The notes under the pieces were generated by a model, which worked only from the letters and a program-made list of their open reading frames with translations, was not told where the DNA came from and did not search any database. From assembly GCA_022885665.1 (NCBI GenBank), contig JAGQDJ010000115.1, positions 1-64,000 on the forward strand: DNA of 64,000 nt. The letters run 5' to 3'. The position numbers and the translations under genes were made by a program. Positions 11,217 to 26,445 of this stretch are shown piece after piece; position 1 is the first letter of the stretch, and the number at the start of each line of letters is the position of its first letter. This DNA comes from Triops longicaudatus (Eukaryota > Arthropoda > Branchiopoda > Notostraca > Triopsidae).

Positions 11217-14200
11217 AATGAAATACAAGAGATGGTTATTCAAGCGAGCAACGGTATTCAGTTCTGTGGTTGGCTTTTTTTATAGGAGAAAACAATAGGC
11301 TAAGGGGATCTATATCAACCTAAATGGTGACAATTTCAGGCTACTGGTCCTCTGCAAATGGACAATACATTCGAGGTAAAGGAAAACCGCAAACCAACAC
11401 TGAAACACTTTCAGTCAGTTCTGACTTTTTCCGCCATTATTAAGCCGTAAAGTATAATGAGAAAACTATAAGTAAGGAAGCTGTAGGGCTTTTTGGCGTT
11501 TCCCATTTACCTGAGCAAATGTGACTTGCAAAGATAACAGGGTATTTTTTTTCATTGCTTTGTTTTGCTTCGCGTTTTGCCAGATCTTATGTTCATGTGC
11601 AGTGACTAATTATACGGCACTGACCCCAAGAAAAAACTGTTTCTGTTGGAGAACGAAAGAAAAGGAAAGAAAAAACGTATATAGAAACCTTATCCCGAAT
11701 TACACACGGTAACTCGGAAATGGTAGTTTCGTTCGGATTGTTAACCGTTGCATCCCTTTAAACGAACAGCGAAACGAATTTTGCACGCCTTTTTTCGTTC
11801 TGCTGGTATTCGTCATTGCGTTCTTGTGGCGTTGTTGCTTTACGTCGATTACATCACGTTGGCAAGAACATCTTGGGCTTGGTGTGTGGGTTATAAGGTG
11901 TAGAAGGGTCCGACACCCAACCATAATAAACAATACACGTAATAGACTCCAATTTTGGACATATTCTACGTTTTTCGTTCATCTTTCCTGCGTTTTTTTT
12001 AAGGAGGTTAACAAAAGGTTGAGAATTAGAAAGGAATTAGCATACCTCAGTCTTTAAGTGAAAAGTTTTCTTTCTTTTTTCCAAGGTACATCAAAGGAGG
12101 GGGGGGGGGAGGCTTTGGGTTATGAAAAGGGATATATATGCCTTATAAAAGGCCAGGGTTTCAAGCTGTTGGTTGCTTAATTGAAAGTGAGCATCCTCAC
12201 GGAGATCGGACGCGGAGGTTCCTGTCTGACTAGATTGTTATATATGAGCCGTGCCGGCAACTCGTAATTTGCACAAATTACTTCACACCCCTGCTGCTAT
12301 TATGCCTCATTCGGGAGACCGAAAAGGGGCTCAGCTATATCGAAAAGCTTATCAAGAAGCAGCATGCTTTTACGCCTCGGAAAGGAGAATGCATTATAGT
12401 TTATGTAAATGAGATGGTGGCTATGATTTTCGCCTCTTTCTTTCAAAGAATTTCATGAGGCAGGAAAAGAAAAAAACAACCACACCAAGTCCCTGAATCT
12501 ACAGTAGGAGTGTGAGCTTTCATGAGCGCATACTGTGAAACCCCTTTTCCATTCCGAGCAACTATCTGCTACTTTTAATTACCTTTTTGTATCTTTTTTT
12601 TTTTGCCCTCCCGTTCTTATCCTGTTCGAACGGTTTTTTGTTTCCCCTAGCCACTAATCGACTTTTGCTAGTCTCGGTGCGTGGCAAGGATGCGAAAAGG
12701 TGGGTATGGCTGTCGTTTTATTCATGAAATCTTTTGCTCAGGTTTGGCTATACGTTTGAAAAGCAATTCGAGGTGTGCCATTTGCAAAGCAAATTAACCA
12801 AGAATAGATTAGTTAGCCGTGGGGGATTTGCCTATGAAAAACGCACACATGTCACTTAAAAGTCAAGCTCTTCCTTAGCGAAGCTCGAATTTTAAGGGTA
12901 GCTGTGAATGCAGTAATTAATTAACTTCAGTTTTCTCGCATGTTTGAAGCGTTTTAAGCGGACCAGAATACGGTTCATCGCCAGGATGCTTTAATATACA
13001 GGGAATGCGTCTCCCCATGGAAGAAGATGGAACATGAAAGGGCTGGAAGACCAATATCATTAAGAGGTAGTTATGTCAGCCATAAAACAGAATCCTCATT
13101 TGCAGACCGGGATCTATCTGACGCACCTTTGTGCCTTCTCATTTTTTTCTTTAGTGTCCATACCATACCCAGCTGCTCCTTTAACTTCTCTTAACAAACA
13201 GCAAGCTGTTTCTTAGCTAAAGGTTTCGGATAGGCCTACTTCGTTTTCTCTTTCGAATATTAATGAAAATTTAAGTTTTTTTTTTGGTGGGGGAGAAGGA
13301 AAAAAAGTCGTATATTGCTTCCGATAAAGGTACAAGACTTTCCTGGGAGAAAAGGGGTCAATATTCCCGAAAGGAAGCTAGCACGGGTAATAGAGCAGGT
13401 GTTTGCTGTAGTGAGCATGCTAGTCACCTGTTGGAAAAGTAATTTGAGAGGCGCTAAGTTAGCTATTTCTAGGCACTTTACAGCCTTACAAGTGCTATCC
13501 TCTTGTCGCTTTATCTACCCTGCTACATGAACTAAGAGGGACCGGGAAGTTTGCATGACTTGCCCCGTGAATTTTACGTGCTGAGGATGTACCGCGTATC
13601 CATATCGCTACCTAACACAGAAAAAACGCTCGGGTGAAAACACAGTAGAAAAAGTTGCACAAAAGACTCGTTTCGGTGGTTTTGCTGAACAAATCACGGG
13701 CAAAAAAAAAAAAAAATCACGCCAATGGAAGCAAAGATTACAACAGCTTAACGACAGGTTTTATTGAGGTCCGTAAAAAATCACCGTATTATAAAACCGT
13801 AGAAGATATGCGTTTAAGGGATTGCATTAAAAAGAACGACATACAGTGCAACCCGCCTATGTGAACAGGCTCAGGACCGGACGGACAGTAATCAAATATA
13901 CTGAGTATTCTAAAATGCTCAGTGGCATTCAATTAAACAAGCTTAAACGGGACCGTCAACTAGCCAAGACAACATAAAACAAATTTTCTTTCACAATTGT
14001 ATGTAGGTATACAATTGTGCGGAACATTCAGATAACCGCTTTCAATTAAAAGGAAATGGCTAAGCTACTTTCCTCGCCACAGCAGGTGGATTTACCATGA
14101 ATGTGTGAAATCACCACAGAAAATTCACGACAATGAAACTTATAGTAAGTTATTTAGTTCGAATTTATTTTATTGAATCTTAACGCCTGAAATAAAACAC

Positions 14201-14690
14201 AAAATAACAACAAAGTTTTCAGTAAAGATTCGCTACACTTCAAGACGCATACCAGCGAAATCGAAGAAGTGACTAAAATACGGTATTTCAGTGAAATTTA
14301 GCATTAATATTGCTTACAGCAAATTAAATCTGAAACAAAGTATAGGTCACTGAGTAATATCTTAGAAGCCCGTTAACAGTTCTCTACGGTGGTTTTACTC
14401 TATCCGCGAAAATCCAATAGCGAAGTTGACTTTGAAAAAAAAATGAATAAATGAGCTTGTCGGACATCGTTGATCGCAAAACATATTTAGGTTCATTGCC
14501 ATCGGAAGAATGGGCTCAAATGTTAATTCAAATGTATTTTTCACTTAAACTTCCTTTTCGCTTCAATCCAATAAGTTTACCAGCAAAAACCATTATGAAA
14601 GTCAACAAAAATGCTTGAAAGCCGATCGAGCTCTTTCCTTATGGGAAAACATGGTCAGAAGCTCTTCCACCGCACTCAGTTGCCTTTCTT
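11217..14690. other. Gene-free spacer after the FASTK-family gene
   Basis: No frame longer than ~77 codons has a recognisable motif. It contains homopolymer runs (G10 near 12102, A13 near 13703). Nothing else is assigned. Confidence 0.5.
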
Positions 14691-15420
14691 AACCCCAACT
14701 CAGCTAAAACTAACCTAACGTAACGTAAAGAACCCTAGCATAAACTAATTTGGGAATATTCAGCTTAGGTTGAGCTATGTTAAATTAGGTTACTTTTAAT
14801 TTGTTCATTTCAGTTATTGTTTTTTCTTCGGTACCGCTAATTTGTTCTGCCAAATTAAGTTTTACGTAGATTATCGTATTTTAAGCTAGTCGACTTAACC
14901 GTAATCCTTACTTATACCGACCATTAACTGTCACACGAAAGGGTTTAAAAGAATGTTTAGGTAAATTAATGTTAGGTTCTCTGGTTAGTTGAGTTGGTTA
15001 CGTAAGGCATGTTCTCACTGAGCAACTTTAAAGGGTGCAATCACACATATGGGATAAGCAGGATAACGCGTTAACTTTTCCTGAAATCCAAGACGAAAAA
15101 CTTTGGAAATGAGGAATTATCGCATAGTTACTGCAACCTAATACTCCTACCTTATGATAACCACACAATTATTTTCACGCAAGTTAAAGCAGTGAGTTTA
15201 GTTGGTAAGAAAGATGGGGGGGGGGGGCTATCCGCCCTTATCCTCCAAATGTGAAAGCCCCTAAGTGGTAAGTTTCTTACCAAATGGAAACAGTGATAAA
15301 TCATTCCTGTTTTTTTAAATAAACAGCAATAAATTATTGCTGTTCGTACTCCGTAGAAGCGCTCGTTAAGTAAAAACATATAAATGGAACTGGGGAGGTT
15401 ATAACAGAAAAGTGCGCCTG
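14690..15420. repeat. Degenerate TTAGG/CCTAA tract with MITE-like end
   Basis: Loose CCTAAC and GTTAGG words run from about 14700 to 15000. At 15391-15414 there is GGGGAGGTTATAACAGAAAA followed by GTGC. This closely resembles the right terminus of the MITE at 51942-52264, so the tract may be an old member of that family whose left end is no longer visible. Confidence 0.4.
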
Positions 15421-18400
15421 GACGTAAGAACAAACTAAGGACACAGTTCTAATCACTTTCGCTTTTATTCTTCGTTCGAGATCCACGTTGCGAGTTTCTC
15501 GTCGGTTACGCCAGGCAACTGTCTCTTTAGTGGATAAAATTTCGATAGTGCAGGGTAATAATGGAAATGAGGAACCGTTAATAGTTTCGAACGTCCTCTT
15601 CCCCTAGCATTCATTTACGTAGCGACAAGAGGGGTGATAGAAAGTGTCATCACTATACTCCCGCTTTACAATTCTACACGGGAGTCGTCCTTTTCATGCT
15701 AGGTGTGAAATGCCACGGATTGTTAGCAAGACTGATTCATTGGTTACGGGTGTCTCCGCGTCAAGTACCTCTTTTTGAAGCGCCAGGTAGGTCCACCTCT
15801 GCAACCCCACGACATGCACCTAAAGAAAAGACCAGCAATGGAAAAGCAAGAAAGTAGACAATGCTCTTTGTTTTCCTAAGAAAATCTTAATTTTAGAATT
15901 CAGTCACACATCTTCAAAAAATACTGAGTAACGTGGCCAACCAACAAGTGCGCAAAAATGGAGCCGTTTATGATCGTCCAAATGCATGTAATTAGGGCGT
16001 CGCATATACCGTAAATCCGCAGCTTGTACGGAAACCGCTCATTAAGGCAACGAAAGGGCGGGAAGACAGAGACGCTTTTCTCGCCTTTGCGCACCAATCT
16101 CATTAACATCTGCTCACGCTTCTACGTAAGTGCCCTGTCTCACGCCCCGTGTATTGCATCTAAAACTTACGATCGCTTTACCTAAACCTACTTTAAAAAT
16201 CCACCGTATTCTGTATACGTTTCCGAAACAACACCAAAAAAAAAGAGAATAAAAGGCAATTGCGGGGTTGCTCGCACCTGAGGAAGCTTAGTGTTCATTC
16301 CAGGGCTGAGGGGTCCGTGAAAGTCTGCGTCCGAAAAGCTGCAGGTCTATAAAACCAACACGTTGAAGTTCTAATGGGTATCAATTAATGAGCAGTAGCA
16401 CACAAAGAAGCTGGAACTTGATTAATTTTCACCGTCTTTAGGGAGGGAACCATAGCCTCTCTGAAAAGGGAACTAAACTGTAAAGGGAAGGGCTCGAAAG
16501 AGATTAGGACAAGATAAGCATCCTTTAAACTTGATTCGTTTGTACTTTCCACTACAAAAAGGGCACCCTGAGCCGCAGGTATACAGGCCTGTAATTTGGA
16601 TAAATATTTCAAAACCAAACTATCCAACTTCTTAGCGTGTTAGAAGTTAATTTTTTCCAGGCGTTATATTTCCCACATTCTTTCAACTGGAATTAGGCTT
16701 ACCTTGATACTGTGATTGTCTTGATGCAAGAAATTTGTGACGACAGGAAATCCTTTAACCGCTGGGGGAAGCAGACAAAACGTATCATTAAGTGTAGGTA
16801 GTCATGTAACAAGGTATGTCAGCTTGTAGTCATAGTCGCATGGAAGTGCCACCTATTACTACCTAACGAAAGCCTCGTTTAACGCTAGAAGAAAAAGCTT
16901 CTTTCCAGTGCAGTAATTTTATTTTTATTTGATATTTTTATTTCAGATGCACAGTGTATACAAACGCCCAAAGCCATCGTGGGTTTATAATTCCACTTGA
17001 TAATAGAACTCTTGGTACTAACGCCTGCCCACTTCTTTGTTTCTGTGCTAACGTACATTTTATAGCCTTGTTGTTTTATTTTTTCACGAGGCTCACCTCG
17101 TAGGTTGTTTACAATCGTGGGGAAATGAGTTGCTATTAAGCGGATAAAGAATGTGCTGCCATGTATTTAAGTGTAATAGGTTAGCTGCTGCAGCACTGGA
17201 ACACCGAAAAAAGTCCCTAATACGTGTCTTGTTAAGCAGCTCTAACTATAGGTCGTAAAAAAGTGATGGGAAATTGAATTTAACCGCGCTCTAAAGGTGT
17301 ATAATGTTGTCCGGAGCTGGAATCATGAACAATGTTAAAAGAAAAAAAAATCCAAATGGCTACACGTATGAGATGTTGGAGATAGGACGATTCCCAGCCA
17401 GCGTGACCTCAGGTGCCCTAGCAACACCGTTGCACAAGGTGGGAGGATGCTAAGGTGATGGTGGTAGGGCGGTGAGGGGTCACGGAAACTGTTTTGTTCC
17501 CGTTTGTTTGCTGGTCGTGTGCCACGTCTAATGGGCCAACGTTCCACGTTCTCCAATTTGCGACACGACGGCCTGTCGCCAGCCACCCACGCTTTTGGGT
17601 TTTAATTAGTCTAATGGCCCCTATTCGCCAGATTCACCTTTTCCCAGCGTGACATAACCTTATTGTGCTACCGTTACCAAGCGTAGCTTTCAAGTTTTTG
17701 CCGTCAATCCCGAATCATTGCCAACCTGTGGGAAACTCCAACTATTCAAGTGCAGATGTTCCACATTTAAATTGAATTGTAGGTGTTGCGTAGTGTTACG
17801 TGAACATGAAACCTGTTCAACAAAAGAGGCATCGAATAACAGAAAAGAATGTGTAAGTGAAGAAAATAAAGTCTAATTTTACGTTGCTACTTTTCAGGAA
17901 GCAGAACCATATGCAGCAGTGTTATACAGCAACATTAATCGAATTCTTTTACCAAAATATAGTCTGTAAGGAACAGAAAATCCACAGAATATGAAATTAG
18001 AAGTTTGGACTACGCAATCCACTGGTGTTAGTGGAAAATAACCCATGAAATTGCTCGGTGCAAATTGAACATTTTTTTTAACGAAAAATTGGAGTAGAAA
18101 GGCTTTGTTAATGATTAAGCATATGCCTGTCAGTATTCGTGCTTAGAATGGAGCCCTGTTATTCAGCCTTCACAGAAATGGGCCTTCTACTGTCAAACGG
18201 AAAACGTTTAAGGCGTACCGTCAAACCGAGTAATTTCTAAGGAAAACGGACCTTTTTTAATTTTTCTTGCATACTTCGGCTAACTTTGAATGCATCCAAA
18301 TGAAAGTTCAGGCTCTGAAGATTGTTCTACAGAATGAGAGCCTTTGACTTTCGACTTCACAACTGTAGTGCTGTATTTTCGAAGTTTCTGTTCAAAGTTA

Positions 18401-21400
18401 CCCCATTAGAATTATATTTTTGTTGCATTGTTGACGTGGATAAACTGGACGCGCTTGACTACTTTCTTTCAAAAACAATTACTTCAATTAGTTTAGAAAA
18501 AAAATATGTCTGAAAAGAGATCGGCAGAAAAGAGGTCGAAGTTCCGTGGATAACTGTTCATCGAGTTTGCTTGGAAGCAAGAGGTTGGAACGATATTTTG
18601 ATTCAGGTGATAGAAAGAATGATCAGTGAAGTATCATTCAGGAGAAAACGGAGCCTCTAGTCATTCTAGTTGTCTTTCGGTATTAAGAACTCGATACAAA
18701 AAAATATGCCAAGAAAGTCCCTTACTTCCAACTTCTTGTTGCCACGAAAACTTTCCAAAAACAAACTTGATTTGGTGTCGTAAACAAGCCTATTCAACGC
18801 TGAATCCGGTGACAACTTTTTGTTGAGTTCCACGGTAGCTATTTAAAGTCTGTCGCACAACGACGAACGAATTAAGATTTTGAATTGATTAATTCAATCA
18901 TATATTATTATTTAATGTATTTTTTAACTAATTGTTCCAAATATATCATACATGAATAACACTAACTCGATTAACTAGTTTCTTTCTGAGAAAAAGGCTT
19001 CTATTCAATCTATCTGGTCTCTAAAACAAATTTTTGTAGTAGTAATAAGAGGAGTAACGACCGGATTTTAGTATGCATGAAAATGTGTGTTTAGTTTTCT
19101 CCAAGGTGAACAAATACCAGGACACCTCATAGTACTCTAGTTTAGTTCGCTCGCTAAAGAGCACGAGAAAACCGTTGCCAGTCGACAGTTGCTGTCTCCC
19201 TATTTTTCTTCGATATCAATTTTGTAAATGAGCAGTTTGCGAGAAATCGCAGTGAAACGTCAAGTTCATTGAATCACAAACATTTGTCTTACGGCCACTT
19301 GTACTTGTTTCGCTAGAGTGTAGAAGCCTAGAAAAGGCTCTCTTGCTTTTATTGAAAAGGTCAGACTCGTTGTTGAAAGCATTTCTATTATCCGACTTTA
19401 ACGATGTCCAAGTGTGGGATGTAAAAGTGCGTTTAAAAGGGTATTGAATGTTTGTAGTTGGCGTGGAGGTGATAACACGGGCTACCTGGTTTGAGAGTTT
19501 TGTGTAAGTTGCGTGAGGAACCATCATTGGCAGCGCTTGCGCCTTTTGCCTGCTCTAACGATCGTTGTCACACAAATGAGCACTGGAAAGCCAGGTTTCT
19601 CCTGCGCGGGCTTCCAATGGCGCCAGACCTTTGCCGGGCGCTTTTCCAGCTCCCGATTAAGTCGATTGATTAATGAACTGTCGAGACCTTGATTATTCCT
19701 ATTGGCGGTCTTTTCTTGTTGGCGATAGACGCCTCTCGATATAAATGGTCTGACAACACACCGAGCTGACATCACCCTTGCCTTTATTCGGCATGGAAAA
19801 CTTATTACGGGGTGGCGTTCACTAACCTTAAACTTACTTTCCGCCGTCAGTGTATGTAATTATGCCGCACATTGGGTGCACAACAAACACTTGAATGCCA
19901 TAACCAACATGCAACGCAGCTGTATATTCCCCTAACCTTGTACCAACACAGGTCCTCAACTCTTTGGGCCAATCGAAGGGTGCCGATTCACGTAGATGGT
20001 ATTACCGAGGGTAGCTGTTCTCTTGTCTACTTGTCCTCAAGCTTCGGAATGGAACAAAAGAAGAACCTTTTTGGGTCTATTGTTTAACTTGATTCAAACC
20101 GCAGACCAAGCTTGCCATTGTTTTTCTTGTATGCGTCTGTCGACTCGGGACTGCTGAAGTCGCGTTGATATTGAAAATTCGTCGGCAGCTGCCAGAAGTC
20201 TTCCTTCTTTTTTTCCCCTACGGTTACCGTTGCCAAACCCTCCCAAAGGGTCTATGATCGAACCAGGGCATCCAGATAGACTTTTAACTTCAAAAACGAA
20301 AAAAAAACTTTAAAGGTTTTCTTTATCTTTTTTTTTTTTAAAAAAAAAAACTTAGTTGAATCAGCTAGTGCCTTGCACGGAAACGTCAACGAATCTAGTG
20401 TTTTCAGCACGTATGAAACTGTTATAGAAAGTTGACTGGAGATAGCTTTTGGTCTGTGTGTCTTCGGCATTTAGGTTTGTCTGAACCATCGTTTGTCATC
20501 GTTAAAATCTGGATGAAAATAGATTGGCATGTTGTTTGCCTCCTCTGCAACATATTTTTTCCCGCCGGTGAGGCATTAACCAGCAGCAAACGGTGATGAA
20601 GTGTCTTGGTTAGAAGAACATGGGCCCTTTCCTCGTCAGCGATATTTTCTAAGCGCCACATAAGTTTCGATCACAATCCAGGGCAAATGATGTTCCATCA
20701 TTTATTTTCTGCCTCGGCCCACCCCAACCGTAATTGTTTACGACGTGACCTTTCTCTCAACGTCGTAAGCATTTTGTTGAATATCATGCTATAAGTTATG
20801 CCTGACCTTTCTGTATATTGAGCGTCTATGGCATGGGGGTGTTTTCTGGTTGACAAAGCTCAGCGTGGCGCCATACCAGGAAGAAAAGAATCTAAACAGT
20901 GGAAGCTACTAACAACCGCCAGCTTTTTTATACTACGTCTTCTTTCCCTCAAAAGAAAAAAATTCGTCTGGAAGCATCTTCCTGGCCAAGAAATTTACTA
21001 CCCTCGAGTTCTTATGGTAGCTGTGGGTCATTGCTGCTCGATTGTCCGTTCAGCACCCAAGGCACTCTTATTGTCGCTAGCTTTCTTTCAGCGTGCACAA
21101 AAACCTTAGCAAAATGGTTGTGTTTCGCTTGGCTGGTTTTTCGTATACTGCTTTCTTGCAGGAATCCTGTCAGGCAGCACGCGGACGACGGGGAGATGAG
21201 CATTCCTCGAGTCCATTAATGTCGTCTTCATCGGGGTGAATCCATCAACAAGCTTACGATTTTCCAACTTTCCAGGGACTCAGCGTCTGTAGTCTTGCCT
21301 TTTAAACTGAGCTTGGGGTCTGGGCTGGCAAAAGAAGCTTTTTGTCTTTGTTGTTAACAGCCCCTACAAAGGAAAGCCTTGCACAGCAGCACATCAGGGG

Positions 21401-24400
21401 ATGGGAATTTCTTTCGGGTTCGATAGATTGGTGGTGACGGGTTATTACAACACATCCAGGGGAGTCACCGGTATCGGTGATCAGTACAGATATTCTTGTT
21501 GTGAAACTCGAGGCGAGGACAGAAACTTGAGCTCCTGGGCCTCCATACAAACCCACTTCCCCAGCTCAACCTACGTTCCTCTTTGCATGCTCCAAGCAAG
21601 ACGTTCATAGAAGACGACTTACTGCACTGTACTCATAAATGCATTACTCGTAAAAAAAAAGCGACCTTATCCAAGGTCGTATTCTATTCCAATGACTTTT
21701 CGTTAAAATTAATATTTCCTTTGTTGGCATTGTGCATTTTAGCGATGGGAAAGATAGCGATGAACCTTCATTGTTATAACAAAAGATTTTCACTAAATCA
21801 AAAGCATATCCTGACCACAAAGGAAAGATTTTCGGAAGGACAACGCTTACATGAGTATGGTTCGGTTGGGACGTTTTCTTTATTTTTTTAAGAAAGTGCT
21901 GTAAATTACAGTGAGTGTACTGCCAATGGTAAACGTTTTTGCAATCTTAAAGGAAATTGTTTGAAATCCTGAAGGTTAGCAAGCAACGGTCTTATTTCAA
22001 ACACGCGTCTTCAGGTAACCGGTAAAATAATCCCATCTCAGGCGCCGGGGATACTCTTGGGTCGCGGCCGTTGGTTGCGGGAGCCGCTTATTGGCTAGGA
22101 GCATTCATTGTTCGTAGAAAGGAGTATTTGTATTGAATTGTGTGCAATGAGTTGTTCGTTATAATATAAGCAGTCAAGTAAATAGCAATGATCCGCCCTA
22201 ATCTAATCTTGCACACTGTCGTGCTCAGCACACCGAATGTAATCGACTGCAAGTATTCTTTCATCCCTCGAAAAAGGTAAGCACATTAAAAGTCAGAAGA
22301 TCACAGAAAGAAGATGCTCAGGCAAGCGCAGTGTAATTGGAATAGGACTGTTTTAGAATACTATTGTTCACTATAGTAGCTATACTGGTACTTTTTAATG
22401 TTACACCGCATTTGATTTTTGCGCTTGCAAGCGCTTTATAAGTGCAGTAATTTTAAGTGGTTTATATTATGCAATTCAAGTGAACAACCTTGTGAAGATT
22501 TAAGTAATAAATATAATAATTTTCTATAATAGATGTTGTTTTGTTCATATACGAGGTCATCAACACTCCTAATGTGTTTTTCTGTGTACTGCTACTTGGC
22601 CTACGAACAACGTGACTTCATGAAACTTAACATAACCTATCCTATTTTGACTTGCCACACTCGCTTAACTGAATTTTGGCATTTTGGCGTCTTTAAATCC
22701 AAATTATGTATGGATACACTGTAAAACAGTTTGTTGATTATTAATAGGTATTGTACGGTACAACGCAGTGGAAATATTTTCCCTCTCAAAGCCCTCAAAG
22801 CCATGAGTATTTTAAATTTACATTTGCTCACAATTCAATTATTTCACGAGCTTAACTTAACGTGACCTGGAAGGTAATTTAAGTGCAACAAGCATATAAT
22901 AATTAATTTCACTTACTTCAAAACGGTGTTTGTGATTTCTAGATGTATTTTTACTCAATAAGAGTTGTCTCGCAGCAGCAGAATTGGTTCGATTTACGCG
23001 GTGTTTTTGTGGATACGGTTAACCGTGCATATAACGACTTCTTTATATGATTTCGTCAACTATTCGACTTGACAAACACCTCCCACACAATATGGGTTCT
23101 GAAGAAGGCTGTGTTTAGCGGGCAACAGTTCTCAACCAAAACTCCTATCCCCTGAAATCATGTAGGAAACTAAAATTTAAGTTTTTTGTCAAGTCTTACT
23201 AGCTAAAACTTCCCACATCCCGAAATTGGGTTGTGTTGACAATTCTAAGGTATTTAAAAAAAAAAAAGACAAGGGGAAAAGGGTGGTAAACCTTCCGATT
23301 TTCTTGTAGCACCGTCCCTCTTCATGCTTTCGCTGTTTCTTCCCCACATGTAACGTTTCCTTGCCTTTTTTTCTTCCCCTCTTACCTTTTTGCAGAATAC
23401 GGTGCAAGACAAAGTTAGAGAGAGCAGAATTTACTTCGATTTTTAGAGTCAGGAAAAAAAGAGTTTTCTTAGTTCTATAGATTAGGTTCTGATTTGCGTC
23501 ATTTCGTGATTTCTGCTATGCTGTGCAATATTTTGTTTTTCCAATTTGATGGAAGTCAATAACAGTCAATAAAGACAATAAAGTCAGGCAAGCTGTTGTC
23601 ATGAAGTATCCTGAATTTTTTTTAAATAGTTTATCCACTCATAATATGAACGCACTTATTGAGATACAGAGGTAATAGAAGTAGCTTTACAGAACTGTGT
23701 AACTTTTAATTGTTCCTAGATTTGGAGTCAATGCAAAAGAAAGTGTATAGTACTTGTACTCCATGAGAAGCACCACACTTTTCCACTGTCGCACTCCACT
23801 ATTCGAATTTCATTAAAAAAGTCTACAAATCCTAAAGGAAAGCGTTAAATGGTAATAAAAGCAATCTGTCGGCAAAACCAGACAAAATCGAGGGCTTGGC
23901 ACATTTTTGACCTCGATTGGTTCTTTCAGGGGGACGTGTGTGTACTTAACTTGACCGCTGACTTCCTGTGTCTTTTCCTGTTCTTGACGTTTCGGACATT
24001 CGGTCTTGGACAGGCCCAAGTTGGAAGCTTGAAAGGAAGGGCGAAGGTGCAACCACCTTGCACATATGCGAAATGATAACGAAGCTAAGGTTTATTTTGA
24101 GATGGTCTCTGAAGTTTCTGGCAAGCGTGAGAATGAGAAAGAAGGGAAGAGGATGCATAAGTCTTCTCCCCAGCCTCTTCTCTAAACAAATTATTCCTTG
24201 AACTGTTAAGGTAGAAAACAGGCAAAGGGTCGTCCGTAGGGGGAAACCTTCTTTCCACTTTGTTTTCTTTTCATTGAGACGGCGCTATCGAGTGTCACTT
24301 TATTGGGCGGGACATATGGTCCAGTAATTCGATTCACAGGCCGCGTCCTTATAGCTAACTATAACGACGTGGACTCTTTGACAGTTTTCCGCCTCCAAAA

Positions 24401-26114
24401 CTTTTGGCACTTGGCGATTTTTTCCTTCCTTTTTGTCAAAGAAAGAATAATCCCAGCCTGTCTGACAATCTGTTCAATGAATTCTCAATTAAAATATGCT
24501 GCAGGCCTGTTTCTTGATATGGCATCACTTTGCACCTATTCAAAGGCACGGAGAACTTTTTGAAAGGAAACTTCTTTATTTTTATTTGAGGGAATGCATT
24601 ACGCCTTTTATTGCGTTGATAAGATGATTGCTCTCCGCTACACCGGCGCGCCATTTCTCGAGAAAACCTTTAGAGACCAATTGGTGGTCCAAACATCTGT
24701 GCTGGGATAATGGCGTTCAAGTTTCTGCATTGGTTAAGGACTATTGCGCGTTTCGGTTTCTGTTCGTGAGTGCGGTTTGCCGTCGTTCAGTCATTGCAAC
24801 CAGGCCCCCTGGCTGGCCTATGTGTCACGCAGGAGGGATGCTGACATTCCGCCTGGGGGGTCATTACGACGCCCGTTGGATAATCCGCTTGGTACTTGTA
24901 TTGCGAGTTCACAAGAGAAGTAAAGAGAGAAACCTATTTTCTGCCCATTTTGACCATGGAATATGTATAAAAGTGGGTAGACACTACTCACCGCCATGGC
25001 ACGTCAGGTTCCTGGGCTATGAATAGGGTACCCGGGGCTCGAATTAGAACTCGGTTATGCTTTACGACTTGTAGATTTGTCACTGTCCGGTCGCTTAGCG
25101 TGTGGCACTCTTTCAATCCAGAGAGCCAGATCCCGGTTCGATATCTTTATCATAGCAGTTATTATTTCTTGCCTCATCTTTTTTTCCTTAGCTAGCTTTC
25201 CTCGTAACCTTCTGAACGGGGTGCAACATAAAAAAAATACTTGAAATAGTTGTTTAATCCCATTATCCACCCAATCCGTTTTAAGTGAAATACATTCGAC
25301 AACACAAGTCCAGCTTTCTTTTTCTTGCCTTTTTTTTTTTTTCTTCAAGAATGGGTCCTTGACATACCTGGAAGTGAAGATCGAGAGTATCTGTCGTTAC
25401 CATACCTCAGACTGCTTTGTATCGAAATTGGATAGCATTCCGAAGCGAAATGGACTAGTTAGTTCGAGGGGTTTTTCTCTGGCTTTTTAAGGGGTTTTTC
25501 TTTTGCGACACATCCATTTATGGTTGTCGTGGAGCACGGGCCATAGCTTCCTCTATGTCTACCGTGCTGGTCATCCGCCCCTCACAATAGCGCTAATGGA
25601 CGAAAAGGGCGAACTATTGTTGACACATTGTTGGCATATTGTGTATTCAACCTAAGTCCTCTTATAACATTGCCTTTTTCAATAGGCAAGAGTAAGGGGG
25701 GGAGCCTGTAGGCATCCATGTCATCCGCCTCTTCATGCTTCGTTTTCCAACCAAATGAACAATCCACTGTTGAATCCATACACCGTCTCGCCCTCCCCAT
25801 TGGGAAGGGGGAACCGTGTAATGCCTTATTGAAAGGGGACAAAGAGCAGAAAAAGAGCTTCCAAAATGATAAACTTCCCAAAAGAGGGAGTTTTCTGCTC
25901 TTCAAACCAAAACCAAAAAAAGGAATTCCTTCCGTTTTGTTGGAGCTATTATAAACCGCGTAGGGACTTTAGGGGGTTACACAATACTATGCACACACAC
26001 ACTAACTGATCCTTGTAGCCGCCGCACACGCCCCTTGCGAAACCCCCTGTTCGAATTCATTATTGCTAGTTATGACTTTTGTACTTCTCTATGCGCCCCG
26101 TTCTGTCAGATCAG
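15421..26114. other. Gene-free interval, partly GC-richer (19.5-25.9 kb)
   Basis: No exon with a recognisable protein was found. From about 19.5 to 25.9 kb the base composition is more balanced and stop codons are sparser on both strands, so many short overlapping frames appear, but none carries a domain. Such blocks upstream of a SIX gene may be regulatory; that is inference from position and composition only. Confidence 0.45.
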
Positions 26115-26445
26115 TTAGGCAAACTTGGGCAAGGTAGGCTAGTTTAGGTTAGGTTACGCCAAGGTAGGTTAAGTTAGATAAATTTAGGTTAGGCTAGATT
26201 ACGTAAACTTAGGTAAGCCATAGATTAGTTAAGTGAGATAAGTTATAGATGTGTATCCTTATATGCTCACACTCACTTAGGTAAAACTAAAGTGTGTTAA
26301 GTTAGGTCACCGTAGGTTAGCTAACCTTGGTTAACATAAGTTGGTAAGTAAGATAAGGCTGGGTAAAGTTTGATCGTTAAGTTAAATCATAAATTGGTGA
26401 AATCATAAATAAGGTTAGGTAAGGTTAGGTTAAATTAGTTAAAGT
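26115..26445 (+). repeat. Degenerate (TTAGG)-like tract
   Basis: About 330 bp are dominated by variants of TTAGGTTAG, such as GGTAGGCTAGTTTAGG. It is preceded by GTACTTCTCTATGCGCCCCG at 26080-26099. That resembles the left terminus of the MITEs at 51942 and 55433, so this too may be an element of that family with a damaged right end. Confidence 0.6.

Noticed and set aside
26115..26445. Interstitial telomere from chromosome fusion
   Set aside because: The repeat is very degenerate, several similar tracts occur across the window in both orientations, and MITE-like ends are seen beside them.
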